Shown piece by piece: positions 46,382-57,206 of a DNA stretch of 64,000 bases. The position numbers and the translations under genes are program-made. Location: positions 22,713,001 through 22,777,000 of the forward strand of contig CM074856.1 in the NCBI GenBank assembly GCA_037501455.1, written 5' to 3'. The notes beneath the pieces were generated by a model. It was not told the DNA's origin and did not search any database. It saw nothing but the letters and a program-made list of their open reading frames with translations. Each line of letters starts with the position of its first letter. Position 1 is the first letter of the stretch. The stretch is from Lantana camara. Its lineage: Eukaryota; Streptophyta; Magnoliopsida; Lamiales; Verbenaceae.

Positions 46382-46444
46382 AAAATCTTATGTCAAACGG
46401 AGCTCGTTTGGATAGGTAAAAGTGAACAAAACAGTGCATACGTG

Positions 46445-46610
46445 CAGGCATAGGGAGACACACTTGTTCAAACACACACACGGCCGTGGCTGAGTACAGA
46501 CGCTAATTTTTCACCCGCACACATGACCGCGGCTGCTTTTAAGGTATAATTGAGACACGGGCGTGGACACCTTCGCTCAATGTTTCATGGCTGAAACAGG
46601 GGCATAGCTA
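46445..46610 (-). promoter_or_regulatory. Paired motif array in LTR H
   Basis: Motifs like CACGGCCGTGG and CACGGGCGTGG have equivalent positions near 46454 (decayed), 46488, 46531, 46565 and 46606 (decayed), spacings of about 34, 43, 34 and 41. The pattern matches the arrays elsewhere in layout. Decay makes the outer motifs uncertain. Confidence 0.5.
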
Positions 46611-47187
46611 TAACTAAAACACGCAGCACTGGGCATGAAGCAAAGATAAGCAATGGACAAGCAATTTCCATGCAAAATCATCCTAAAATTCAAGTTATGC
46701 ACTCCTAAACTCAAGCAACGTACAGGGTAGCAACAAAACACATGAAAATCTCAATCACAAACTAAGAATTCAAGCTTCAACTTATGCCTCGTCAATGGTG
46801 GATTATTATACAATCAATGTCCATGGATTTAAGCTCAAGAAATACAACATAGGAGCTTGGGAGAGAAAGAAAACACACTTAAAAGTTCATATAACACATG
46901 CTTGATCATTCAATTCAAAATCAACACTGTAACCTAACTATTCATGCTCTTACTCATGCTCATACATATATTAACTTAGAGCAACAATTTGATGGAGGAA
47001 AAACAAGTTAGAAGAGTGAAGAATCCAAATCTTACCTTAGCTTGAAGAGATGATGAAGTATGGTGGCTAATTGAGCTCAAAATGGTGAGAAATGGCAAGG
47101 TTCTCTTCTTTCCTTTTCTTCTTGTTGTTGTCTCATTACATAAAGGAAGAGAGAACGATGAATTTCAGCTAAAAACGGTTCAAGAAG

Positions 47188-50100
47188 TGTAACGGCCCAA
47201 TGAGGGCATCCACGCCTATCCCCCGCTACGGGGCCCGGCTTGTATATTGAATTGTCATCCATATACCCCCCAAGCTCGAAGCAAGTGGTGACAAACGGAC
47301 AACCTAGCTAGGCAGTGCTAGACTTACAACAACCGAAATAAAACAAACACAAATACGTGGAAGCTTAAAACATAACACATGCATAAGAATAATCCAACCA
47401 TCAATTAAGGTGACCGTCATGGTCTAGCACATAATGCTCAAAGTACGGAATGTAAATCATCCTAAAGACCAACATAATAACATCACCAACATGGAGTACA
47501 TGCTAACTCAAGATCCAAGAATGTGTGCATAAGAACATTAACATACTTAATCCATGAATCCCAAAAATAAACCATAAACCATAAAGTATGCTACAAGCAT
47601 AACGAGTACAACTAGACACAAAACAAGACTCTCCAGAAAGACCCCGCCTAGCTTGACTCCAAAAGCGACTTGCGGACACGAAAGGTAAAGAAGATTAGTT
47701 CAAATGGAACCGGTGAGGAGAAATATACATATATAAGTAATATAGGAAGGTTCAATGCATGCTCAAATCAAAGGTGTTCATGATCCGAACTCATTTTTGA
47801 AAATCAATGCACGTTTGTAAGAAAAATCGGATCATTAACCATACATACATAACCGGGTTGACGAGTTCGAGAACTCCGTCCTTTCTCCCAAAACCAAAAT
47901 CTAAATCAATTCATCCATCACACCATTGATGTCGTGGGTGTACGGCCCCCGAGCATCCTTACCATATGAAGAGATAGGTCCATGAAACCGGCCTTTCCCT
48001 TGCAAACCTCAACCCGAAACCTCATCGGAGTCTTAGTGAATAGGTTCTTACACATGGGAACTTCAAATGAGGACATCCGTCTGCCCTTGCCTTCCCAAAA
48101 TATCACTTACCTTGGTCCCCGAGCGCTATAAGATCCAACCAAGCAAGCATCTTTGCATGGGGCACCATAATCTTACTACACAACTTACGATTATACTTAC
48201 AATTACAAAGATACTTACTCAAAGTTCGAAAGCATTTTGGGCACTTATCCCATATACTAAGATTCAAACTTTACTTGCAAACCGTTTCCCTAGACAAATA
48301 ACAATAGTATGAGCCAAGCTCCCAAAACGTGGCCTATAGGGCCTATACTGACATTTTTGGAATACGGGTATTTAAAATCAATAATATGAAAGAGGTCTTA
48401 TGTTGTCTACGGTTTTGAAAACATTTTATATTATAACTCCTCACCTTTACCACGAACTCCAAAGGCCGACCATGAGCAAACAAAGCTACTCGTCCGGAGG
48501 CTCACCACCTAATAAGACAAACATAGCAACAAGGGTAAGACACGACTCAAAACCAATTAAGACGACACACGGCTTCAAGAGGAACGCATACATACGAGTC
48601 ATGTATAGAGGAACATCCAAAGATGGCATAGATTCGAAAATAAAATCAAACAACGTCACCTATGAGAGTTATGGATGTATATGGAGTCATATCATGTATT
48701 TAATGAAATGTGGTGATTCAACATGAGCATATATAGCATAACAAGGTCATACATCATGTAGGAAGTCATACAAATTCAATTAAACGTATAACTTAGCCAA
48801 TTGAGATAACTTAAGCATGATTGCGGTACAAAGATCATAATATAAGGTATGCATGAGGTTTCACAACATAAAAAAGGCTACAACACATTAGAGGTGTAAT
48901 GGAAACAAGAAAAGAACATATGAGAGGCAAACCAAGTGAAACGAGTCAAGAAAACAAGGTTGGGAACAATCCACAGCCTTGGATTTTCCCTTCACGAAAA
49001 TCCACCCCCGTGGATTTGGTCCAGAAAATCCAAAAAATCTGGACGGAGTCCATGGCCATGGATTTTTACACTGTAAAAATCCACCCCCATGGATTTGGCC
49101 CAGAACTTAAAAAAACATGACAACAACTTCGAACTCGATGGGAATGAGTTCAAAACACCCCAAAACATGAAATTAAGCTTCTAAAACCTCAAATAAACAT
49201 CATAAAACATCAAGTTACATAATAAAGCACTTAGGAACATATAAACATCAAGAAATCTAGCAATTCATACAAGAACTTCATCTTCTTCAAGCTTCAAGCA
49301 TCAACAATGGTGAAATCCTCAATCATGCAAGAAACTTTAGGAAATCTATCACATTCTTCATAAAAATACATAAGGAACAAGAATCCATTACAAAATCAAG
49401 CAAAAACACACTAGAGCATGAACATGCATAAGTTCTTATAAAAGCTTCAAAATGCTTCAATGGTGAAATCTTCAAATAGGCATGAAAACAAGAAATTCTT
49501 ACACTAAAATGTTTCTAGCATCAAGATAAACATATTTCCATCATAAAATTCGAATTTAAATCTATTTACCAAGAATCCTAGATTCACATTCAAGCTCAAA
49601 CTTCAAGAATAGGAACCCACATAAACATTCAAGCTTTTCTTACCTTTAGTGTCGAAAGTGGAGAAGAAATTCTTGTTCTTGAATCTTGAATCTTCAACTT
49701 TAATCTTCAATCTTGGTTCTTGAAGGTCTCTTGAAGATAGCTTGAAGTTGGTGAGGGAGATGAATAGGTTTTGAGAGAGAATGAGAGTGGGTGGTTTGAA
49801 TCTTATGAAATAACGTAAGTTTATGTCTAAGGTGTTAAAATCTGATTTTTGCATGTTGGGTTAGCTGAATAGGGTCACAAAGTGGGTCATACGAGTCGGA
49901 TTTAAGTGAAATTGGGTCTCAAATTGGGTTAAAATTGAAATTGGGTCGCAGGTCAACAATTTGGCTTAAAAAGGTTGACTTTCGTTCGATTTTAGTAAAA
50001 CGGCCATAACTTCTTCGTTCGAACTCCGAATTGAGCGATTCAAAAACCCACGAACTCGTAATTGAATTATCTACCCAAACTTATTGAGTTCTGTCCAGTT

Positions 50101-50389
50101 CCAGGCTTGAAATATAAAGTTACCAATTTGTCCTTAATTTATACTTTAATGTCCAAATAAGCACATTGTTTTGTTTAATCACAAAGCATGCTATCAAGGC
50201 TCATTAACAACGACACGAACTTATAATTATCATGCCAAGAAGCCAAATATAATCTTAGGATTCATATATTTCCCATAAGCATAAAACAACGATTGAATAG
50301 AGGCATAAATTCACTTAATTCATGCAAAGAAAGGTAAATCATGCTCTCTTGTACGAAACCATACCTTGATCGAGAAGTGGGACGTCACA
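47188..50389 (-). mobile_element. I: Tekay-like solo LTR inside LTR H
   Basis: On the minus strand it begins TGTGACGTCCCACTTC and ends GGGCCGTTACA (3,202 bp, close to the length of LTR E). Flanks AGAAG (47183-47187) and AAAAG (50390-50394) are a target duplication with one mismatch. It has no interior or second LTR. Frames such as 48400-48726 have no recognisable domain. A paired palindrome array lies at 48968-49095. Confidence 0.85.
48968..49095 (-). promoter_or_regulatory. Paired-palindrome array in solo LTR I
   Basis: Four 16-bp palindromes of the form ATCCA-N6-TGGAT (for example ATCCACCCCCGTGGAT) are centred at about 48976, 49007, 49055 and 49086. Spacings are 31, 48 and 31. The third copy has GTCCA for ATCCA. 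The motif is unlike those of A, B, C and E, but the pairing is the same. Confidence 0.75.
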
Positions 50390-50870
50390 AAAAGGGTTCA
50401 AACCGGGTCAAGAATGGGGTTAAATGTGTAGGGTTAGCCTTTAGGGTCATTTAGATAGAAATTTGCTTCGTCGAAGGTTCAAACGACATCAAAAAAGTAC
50501 GAGGTGAGTTCCGTTGGTTCCGAATCATCGAAAGGAGTCCAACGACGAAGTTGCTTCTTGAATCCGAGTTCCCGAGCTCAAGATATTACCAAAATAGTTC
50601 AAGGTGGCCTATTTTTCGAATAGGTCACTAAACTTTTAAAAAGATCAAATAGGCCCAAAGCCTATTTTCAATTAAGTCCCCAAACTTTTAAATAAATTGT
50701 AATTAAGTCCAAAACATATATATTTCATTTAATTCCAAGAAATTAGCATGCTTGGCAACAAATTCATTTTATAACATTTACGGATATTTGATAACGGATC
50801 AATTTAAAACATTCTCGAGATAAATTAGGCATTTAAATCAATTTATATCAAATATATAGATTGAATAGTA

Positions 50871-51974
50871 CTTAGAACTGCTACTATTCACAGTTGCAAA
50901 TCATAGCTAAAACAGGGCATAATCAGGGGGGCGAAAGTATGCTATAATTCCAGGCCAAAAATGAGACAAGATCAAGCCAAAACTTCACTAAAATCAGTCA
51001 CCAAATCACGCAGCAACAAGGAGCCATGTAGGGGTTCATTTCTTGCATCAAAATACCCATAAGTATTTACATTCTCAAGAAGCATCAATGGTGAAACTCC
51101 ATACACATAATATCCAAGAAATCAAAGCATTTAAACAAGTTAAATAGGCTTAGAAGATCACATTTCATGCATCAAAGTCCATAGAAGGCAAGTCTTGATC
51201 ATGTATTTAAGAATTAAATGGTAACCTAACTATTCATACAAGAATCCATAATCTATGCAAACCTAGCTCAAAGTCAAAGGTTCATGGCTAAAAAAAAAGC
51301 ATCAAATAACAGAGAACATGAAAGTACACTTACCTCTTGGCTTGGATGAAGATTGAAGGAGAAATGAGCTCAAATAGGCCAGGGTATGAATAGTTCTTGC
51401 CCTTCCTCTTCTCTCTTGCTTCCTTTATTCCATTTTCTTGCTTTTCCTGGTGTTTGGCCAAATGAGGGATTGAGAGAGTGTACAAGAGTGAGTTGGTAAT
51501 ATGTGGGTCCAAGTTTGGGTCAAAAAGGAGCTAAAATGAGTAAAATATGGTCAAAACGGTCAAGGGTGGCTAATTCAGTACATAGGCTCGGTTCGGTGAA
51601 GTTTCGGAGGTTCAAACACGCTTAAAAAATTATGAAGCTTATTTCGTTAGATCTAAATTGTCGATATAAGTCTAGCGATAGTGTTAAAATTCGAATCTGA
51701 ATTCCCGAGCTCAAGTTATGCCGCCCAGAACCTAAGGTGCGCTAAACGCTCTTTAGGCCCTTAAGTCCCGTTTTCACCAAAATGGTCCAAGGCCACATCA
51801 AACGAGCTCAAAAATGTATAACGAGCATATAAATACATTTATAACTTACATATTTCATGCATATCACGTATTCACAAAATTCAAAATCAAATTCTAAGTC
51901 AAACGGATCATATCGGGGTCATAGAGGCAAAACATTCAAAGTTCAAGCATAAGTTCAAATTATAAATCATATAT

Positions 51975-52023
<49 letters not shown>

Positions 52024-52118
52024 AGTTCATTATATAACTGCATAAATAAGTAAGTTAAGTGCGCACGTAGCTCACTCGCGATGTCATACCTACACGGCCG
52101 AACGAATGAGGCTTCACA
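50871..52118 (-). repeat. H2: second truncated Tekay-like LTR piece
   Basis: The order of landmarks (LTR body, pyrimidine-rich 51390-51440, then RC of TGTGAAGCCTCATTCG at 52103-52118) follows LTR E, and the leader zone seen at 47040-47180 occurs again here. It is therefore a second copy joined to H rather than a continuation. A TA microsatellite occupies about 51976-52021. No coding sequence. Confidence 0.6.
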
Positions 52119-52159
52119 TTGATTAAGGTGTTTTTTCAAGCTATTCCATCGTAATCCAT

Positions 52160-52817
52160 GAACTGTTTCTTAATGTCGAACAATATTATTCACGAGATTA
52201 ACTCTACCAACTCCTGTTTTTTGTGGAATAATGGTGGGAATCAAAAAATTCATTGGGTGACTTGGGATAGAATGTGTTGTAGTAAAGGGTTGGTGGCTTG
52301 GGCTTTCGGCCATTCAAGGCTTTCAACCTAGCCATGCTCACGAAGCAATTATGGCGGCTGCATTGGAAATTGGAAAGCCTCATTACCCATATTCTTAAGG
52401 CTAAGTACTATCCGAATTTTGAGATTTAGGATGTGCCATTGGGTAGGTCTCCGTCCTTTACTTGGCGGAGCCTTCATACGGCGTAATTTCTAATTGTTGC
52501 AAGAACAAGGTGGCGTATCGAGGATAGCTCGAGAGTACATATTTGGAGTGATAGGTGGCTACCTTCAGGATCTGATTTTCGACCAAAATTTGGACAAAAT
52601 ATGTTGGTCACTCCTGAATGGGTCGCTGACTTAATGGTGTCGGGCCTTATGACGTGGGATGATGAGTTGGTGATATGCTAAGACCATTCTTAGCATCTTG
52701 TTTGGTTCAAATCGAAGAGGGGATTCGCTTATTTGGCATTATAACAGGAATGAAAAGTTTATAGTGAAAAGTGCCTATTTCCTAGCTAAGGAGATGGCTA
52801 ATTGGAATGAAAAGTAT
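52160..52817 (+). pseudogene. L1-type LINE ORF2, C-terminal fragment (degenerate)
   Basis: Translation in shifting plus frames gives the typical plant L1 region after the RT core: IHWVTWDRMCCSK, LTKQLWRLHWKLESLI, ILKAKYYPN, SPSFTWRSLH, WRIEDSSRVHIWSDRWLP, then SLIWHYNRNEKFIVKSAYFLA. Several stops (after YPNFEI, for instance) and frameshifts break it. No start, RT catalytic motif or poly(A) tail is present, so it is truncated at both ends. Confidence 0.85.
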
Positions 52818-52945
52818 ACTGTGTAAGAATATTTCTTATTGGACTTTTATTAATTGATGGTTGTATTAAAATAAAACGGGCTAAATAACTACGGTTAATG
52901 GGATAGAGACTTACCAAGCCAATTTATTAGACCCACTATCGCTCC
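52818..52945 (+). repeat. Fragment related to the palindromic repeat at 61895-62782
   Basis: It begins TGTAAGAATATTTC, similar to the ends of that repeat (TGTAAGATATTTTC), and 52842-52941 matches its 110-bp tandem unit with small differences (TATTAATTGATGGTTGTATT, GACCCACTATCG). It lies exactly between the LINE fragment and the truncated start of element C. Confidence 0.75.
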
Positions 52946-52954
52946 TAGCCACAG

Positions 52955-55905
52955 CCAGAGCATTGATTGATGTAAAGAATGGAGTGCTAACTCTAAGAGT
53001 GGGGAGGAACAAGTAGAGTTTAACTTGTTCAAAACCATGAAAGGACCAGTGATAGAAGAGAAGTGTTTCATGGTAGAAGATTTTACTTCAATTTCGATTT
53101 TGAAAGATAACCTCTTGAATTGTGTTTGCAGGGAATGGAAGAGAGAATAGATGGGAAGTACTTGCTTGGAGAAATTGCTGCCTATTCCAAGGCACTTGAA
53201 GCAAACCCATTTGTACCATTCCGACAAAGGTTTGTTTATGAGGAGTTGGGTACAGGCAAGCCCACTCCTCCTCCTTCAATTGTTCAAGCTCCTAGTTTGG
53301 AATTGAAACCCCTCCCCAATCATTTGAAGTATACATTCTTAGGTGAATCTGACACATTGCCTGTTGTTGTTTCTGCTGGATTATCTAAATTACAATTAGA
53401 TGCTTTGTTAAGGGTTTTGAGAGATCATAAGAAAGCAATAGGGTGGACTATTTTTGACATTAAGGGGATTAGCCCAACTATCTGCATGCATAAAATTTTG
53501 ATGGAAGATGAGCATAAACCCTCTGTAGAACACCAACACAGGTTTAACCCGAATATGAAAGAAGTTGTTAAAGCTGAGGTAATTAAATTGTTAGACGCAA
53601 GGATCATTTATCCCATCTCAGATAGTAAGTAGGTTAGCTCTGTTCAGGTTGTGCCTAAGAAAGGGGGGGATGATTGTGGTTAAAAATGAGAATAATGAAT
53701 TGATCCTTACTAGGACAGTCACAGGGTGGCGAGTTTGTATAGGCTATAGGAAGGTTAACACTGCAACACGAAAATATCACTTCCCTCTTCCCTTCATTGA
53801 TCAGATGTTAGAGAGATTAGCTGGGCATGCATATTACTGTTTCCTGGATGGGTATTCGGGATATAATCAGATCGCTAAAGCCTCGGAAGATCAGGAAAAA
53901 TGCACTTTTACTTGTCCGTATGGTACTTTTGCTTTTAGGAGAATGTCATTTGGATTGTGTAATGCCCCGGCTACATTTCAGAGATACATGATGGCTATTT
54001 TTTCTGATTTCATTGATCATAGCATGGAAATTTTTATGGATGATTTTTCTGTGTTTGGTTCTTCTTTTGATTCTTGTTTGCAGAATTTAACCCAAGTTTT
54101 GTAGAGATGTGAGGAGACTAATTTAGTGTTGAATTGGGAAAAATGCCACTTTATGGTGAAGGAGGGAATTGTACTAGGCCACAGAATTTCTGAAAAAGGA
54201 ATTGAGGTTGACAAAGCCAAGATTGAATTGAGAAACGTTTACATGTTATCGCTTACTCTAGCGAAACACTTAATGATGTACAACTTAATTATGCCACCAC
54301 TGAAAAAGAACTCTTAGCTATTGTACATGCTTTTGACAAGTTTCGTTCTTATTTGATAGGTTCTAAAACCGTGGTATATACGGATCACGCCACTATTAAG
54401 TGCCTCTTGTCCAAGAAAGATAGCAAACCACGCCTCATAAGATGAATTTTGTTGCTTCAAGAGTTTGAGTTGGAGATTCGGGACAAGAAGGGTACTGAGA
54501 ATGTGGTAGCTGACCACTTGTCTAGGTTAGAGCTTGAAGAGACAGCTGAAGATAAAGAGGAAGCTATAGTGGAGAATTTCCCGGATGAGCAACTGTTCAT
54601 GGTAGATTCTGGAATACCATGGTATGCAGATGTCGTGAATTACTTAGTTAGTAGGATTGTACCGCCCGACCTAAGCTTCCACCAGAGGAGGGAGTTCCTT
54701 TCAGATGCAAAGTACTACTACTTGGAGAAACCGTTGCTTTACAAGCACTGTTCCGATGATTTGGTGAGGAGATGTGTACCTCAGGATGAGATCGAGAAGG
54801 TGTTGTATCAGTGTCATGCTAGTGCTTATGGAGGTCACACTAGTGCAAGTAAGACTGCTGCGAAAGTACTACAGTAGGGATTTTGGTGGCCTTCACTGTT
54901 TAAGGATGCACACGAGTTTGTGACTAAGTGTGATTCATGTCAGAGGACGGGAAATATAGGGAAGAGAGATGAAATGCCTTTAAGGTACATTTTGGAGATT
55001 GAACTTTTCGACGTTTGAGGCATTGATTTCATGGGACCCTTCCCGTCTTCCTTTAGGAATAAGTACATCTTGGTGGGAGTTGACTACGTGTCTAAGTGGG
55101 TTGAAGCCATAGCAACACCTACGAATAATGCCAAGGTGGTGTTGAAATTTCTGAGGAAGAATATTTTTAGTAGATTTGGAGTTCCACGAGCTCTTATTAG
55201 TGATGGGGGTTCTCACTTTTGCAATAAACCCCTTGAGATTCTTTTGAAGAGGTATGGAGTCCATCATCGAGTGGTGACACCGTATCATCCCCAGTCAAGT
55301 GGGCAAGTTAGATTTCCAATAGAGAGATTAAGTAAATTTTAGAGAACACAGTGAGTAGTTTGAGGAAGGATTGGGCATCTAAGTTAGATGATGCATTATG
55401 GGCGTACAGAACTGCTTTTAAAATGCCTATCGGAACATCACCGTATAAGTTAGTTTATGGGAAGGCGTGCCATCTTCCGTTGGAACTCGAGCATAAGGCA
55501 TATTGGGCGATTAGGGCTATTAATTTTGATCTTAATCAAGCCGACGAAAAGAGGCCTTTGCAATTACATGAGTTGGAAGAATTTCGGCTCAATACATATG
55601 AAAATGCCAAGCTTTATAAGAAGAGAACTAAGAGATGGCATGATAAGCATATCCGGGTCAAGGAGTTTGAAGTGGGACAATTGGTGTTATTATTCAACTC
55701 TCGGCTGAACCTATTTCCCGGGAAGTTGAAGTCCCATTGGTTCGGTCCGTTTCGGGTTCTTAAGGTCATGCCAAGTGGGGCCGTGGAGATAGGAAATGAC
55801 GCTTCGGGTATGTTTATGGTGAATGGGCAGAGGTTGAAGCCGTATCTAGTTGGCAAGCCCATCGAAAAACACACTTCATGTGTGTTACTGGATCCCGCCA
55901 AATAG
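52955..55905 (+). pseudogene. Gypsy pol remnant of C: protease end, RT, RNase H, integrase
   Basis: The protease end (LIDVKNGVLTLRVGEE) is followed after a frameshift by RT with the active site FMDD near 54034-54045, RNase H starting about 54250, the zinc-binding region near 54810-54950, and integrase with GIDFMGPF and LISDGGSHF. About 300 bp between RT and RNase H are deleted near 54226. TGG codons have become stops near 53630 (TAG), 54443 (TGA) and 55015 (TGA). A small deletion near 55308 shifts the frame and removes the region of the catalytic glutamate. The C-terminal integrase tail (55351-55905) is open. The Athila-type assignment rests on the RT sequence. Confidence 0.92.
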
Positions 55906-56350
55906 CCCCGTTTTTCGAAGTCAAGCTAGCGACTATAACTTAGAACTACTTTCTTTTCGCTTTTCTTTTCTTTTCTTTTTTTGTGTTCTTTTCGCTCGTT
56001 CTCGTTGATTCTCGGAGTAATATTTGGGTTGTCTCCCTCGTTATGTAGGACAACCGATGCGTGATGGGAGTCTGGAGTTTTGTATGAATGCAAGGACCAT
56101 GATTTGAGCTTTAATATCTATGTTGAGGTCCATTTATTTTGTGTGTTTCTTGTGCATGAGATTGCTTTGCTTGTGTGGAGAATGAATTGATGCGGTTAAT
56201 GCAAAATGTTCTTTGAGATGTTTATGTGTTTTCGAGATTGGTGTACTATGTTTGATTGATTTTTATGAGTTAATTTGTGTTAATTAACATGATTAAGCAC
56301 CATCTGAATTGTGTCTATGTTTAACTTAAGCTTTTGGGAGAAATTTGTAG
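55906..56350 (+). other. Non-coding stretch after pol in C
   Basis: It starts with a pyrimidine-rich run (about 55950-55985) and holds no frame of note. It matches the region of element A around 14340-14690, which identifies what flanks the pol deletion there. Confidence 0.75.
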
Positions 56351-56546
56351 TAACGGGCGTTACACCCTTCTTAGTGTTTTCTGGTAACGCCCGTTAACGG
56401 AGTCAGGAGGTTTAGGCAGAGTTGGTAACGGGCGTTACACCTTCAGAGGTCATTTTCAGTAACGCCCGTTAATCATTGCACGCAGTCTAGGCAGGAGGAG
56501 TAACGGGCGTTACTCTTAGGGCGTATTAATCTGGTAACGCCCGTTA
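56351..56546 (+). promoter_or_regulatory. Internal paired-palindrome array of C
   Basis: Six 12-mers start at 56351, 56385, 56426, 56460, 56501 and 56535, with exact spacings 34, 41, 34, 41 and 34, a 75-bp period. They strictly alternate TAACGGGCGTTA and TAACGCCCGTTA (same motif, opposite strands). The array ends 60 bp before a TATA-like box. Confidence 0.8.
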
Positions 56547-56605
56547 TCGTGTGAAATTACGAAATCTGTGGGCCCTTAGTAACACGTTTTTAGGCTGAAA
56601 ATCCA

Positions 56606-56613
56606 TATTTAAA
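56606..56613 (+). promoter_or_regulatory. TATA-like box before the 3' ORF of C
   Basis: TATTTAAA in CCATATTTAAACC lies between the array and a leader. The equivalent site in A is CCTATAAATAC. In the LTR of C, GATATTTAAGCG (60523-60534) is at the same position relative to its array. Confidence 0.55.
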
Positions 56614-56775
56614 CCTAGCCCTTCTCCCTCCTTTCACAAACACACAACCGCACGAGATAAGAAGCAAAGCAGCAACAACCCCTCTCTCACACGAAGCACC
56701 ACCACGCTGCCACCATAAGCCGCCGCCACCGCCGCAGTCACACACACACAAACATCCCTTTTCTCTTATTAATTG

Positions 56776-57201
56776 GTAAATTGATCTCCCCATTGTGTAG
56801 AATTTTGAACTACTTCTCCCAACTTATAGCTTGAACCCTAGTTTTCATATTACAATTCGGGATAAATTATGGGATGAATGGATGAACATTATGAAGTCTT
56901 GCATGCTAGAATTCGGATTGTTGCTTTGGAATGATTTTTAGTTGAGTTTAGTGAATTTGGAGATTGCCCTAATTTCTAGTGATGAATTGTTATTGAGCCC
57001 GAAATTGGGGGTAGAATATGGGTGATTTTACAAGCTTGAATTGTGATAATAAAGGGTAGTGTTGCTTTGAGTTGGGTAAATTGAAGAAATTGAGCTAAAA
57101 CTCATACCTTAGATTCATACCAACAAGGTGTTTGATGTATTGTCTTAGTGAACTTTGATTGATATTTGTGTACTTTGCCTTGGTACATTGCTATATTTCA
57201 G
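56776..57201 (+). other. Putative 5'UTR intron before the 3' ORF of C
   Basis: A donor TTG/GTAAATTG at 56776 and an acceptor TATATTTCAG ending at 57201 bound 426 nt. The ATG follows five bases later. The parallel in A (431 nt, acceptor five bases before ATG) is the main support. Confidence 0.6.
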
Positions 57202-57206
57202 GTAAT

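Larger units (their letters stand above)
31986..50870 (-). mobile_element. LTR fragment H (Tekay/Del-like, minus strand), split by G and I
   Basis: Pieces 31986-32964, 46387-47187 and 50395-about 50870 follow the order of LTR E. The Copia insertion lies at the equivalent of the AGTTAAAAT site near 27694 in E. Both ends are truncated: the left end abuts J in opposite orientation, and the right end abuts H2. A tandem triplication fills 32735-32942 and a paired GC-rich motif array lies at 46445-46610. No coding sequence belongs to it. Confidence 0.65.

Noticed and set aside
55031..55342. Intact integrase core
   Set aside because: The frame ends in a shifted tail just where the catalytic glutamate should follow, so it is only part of a broken gene.
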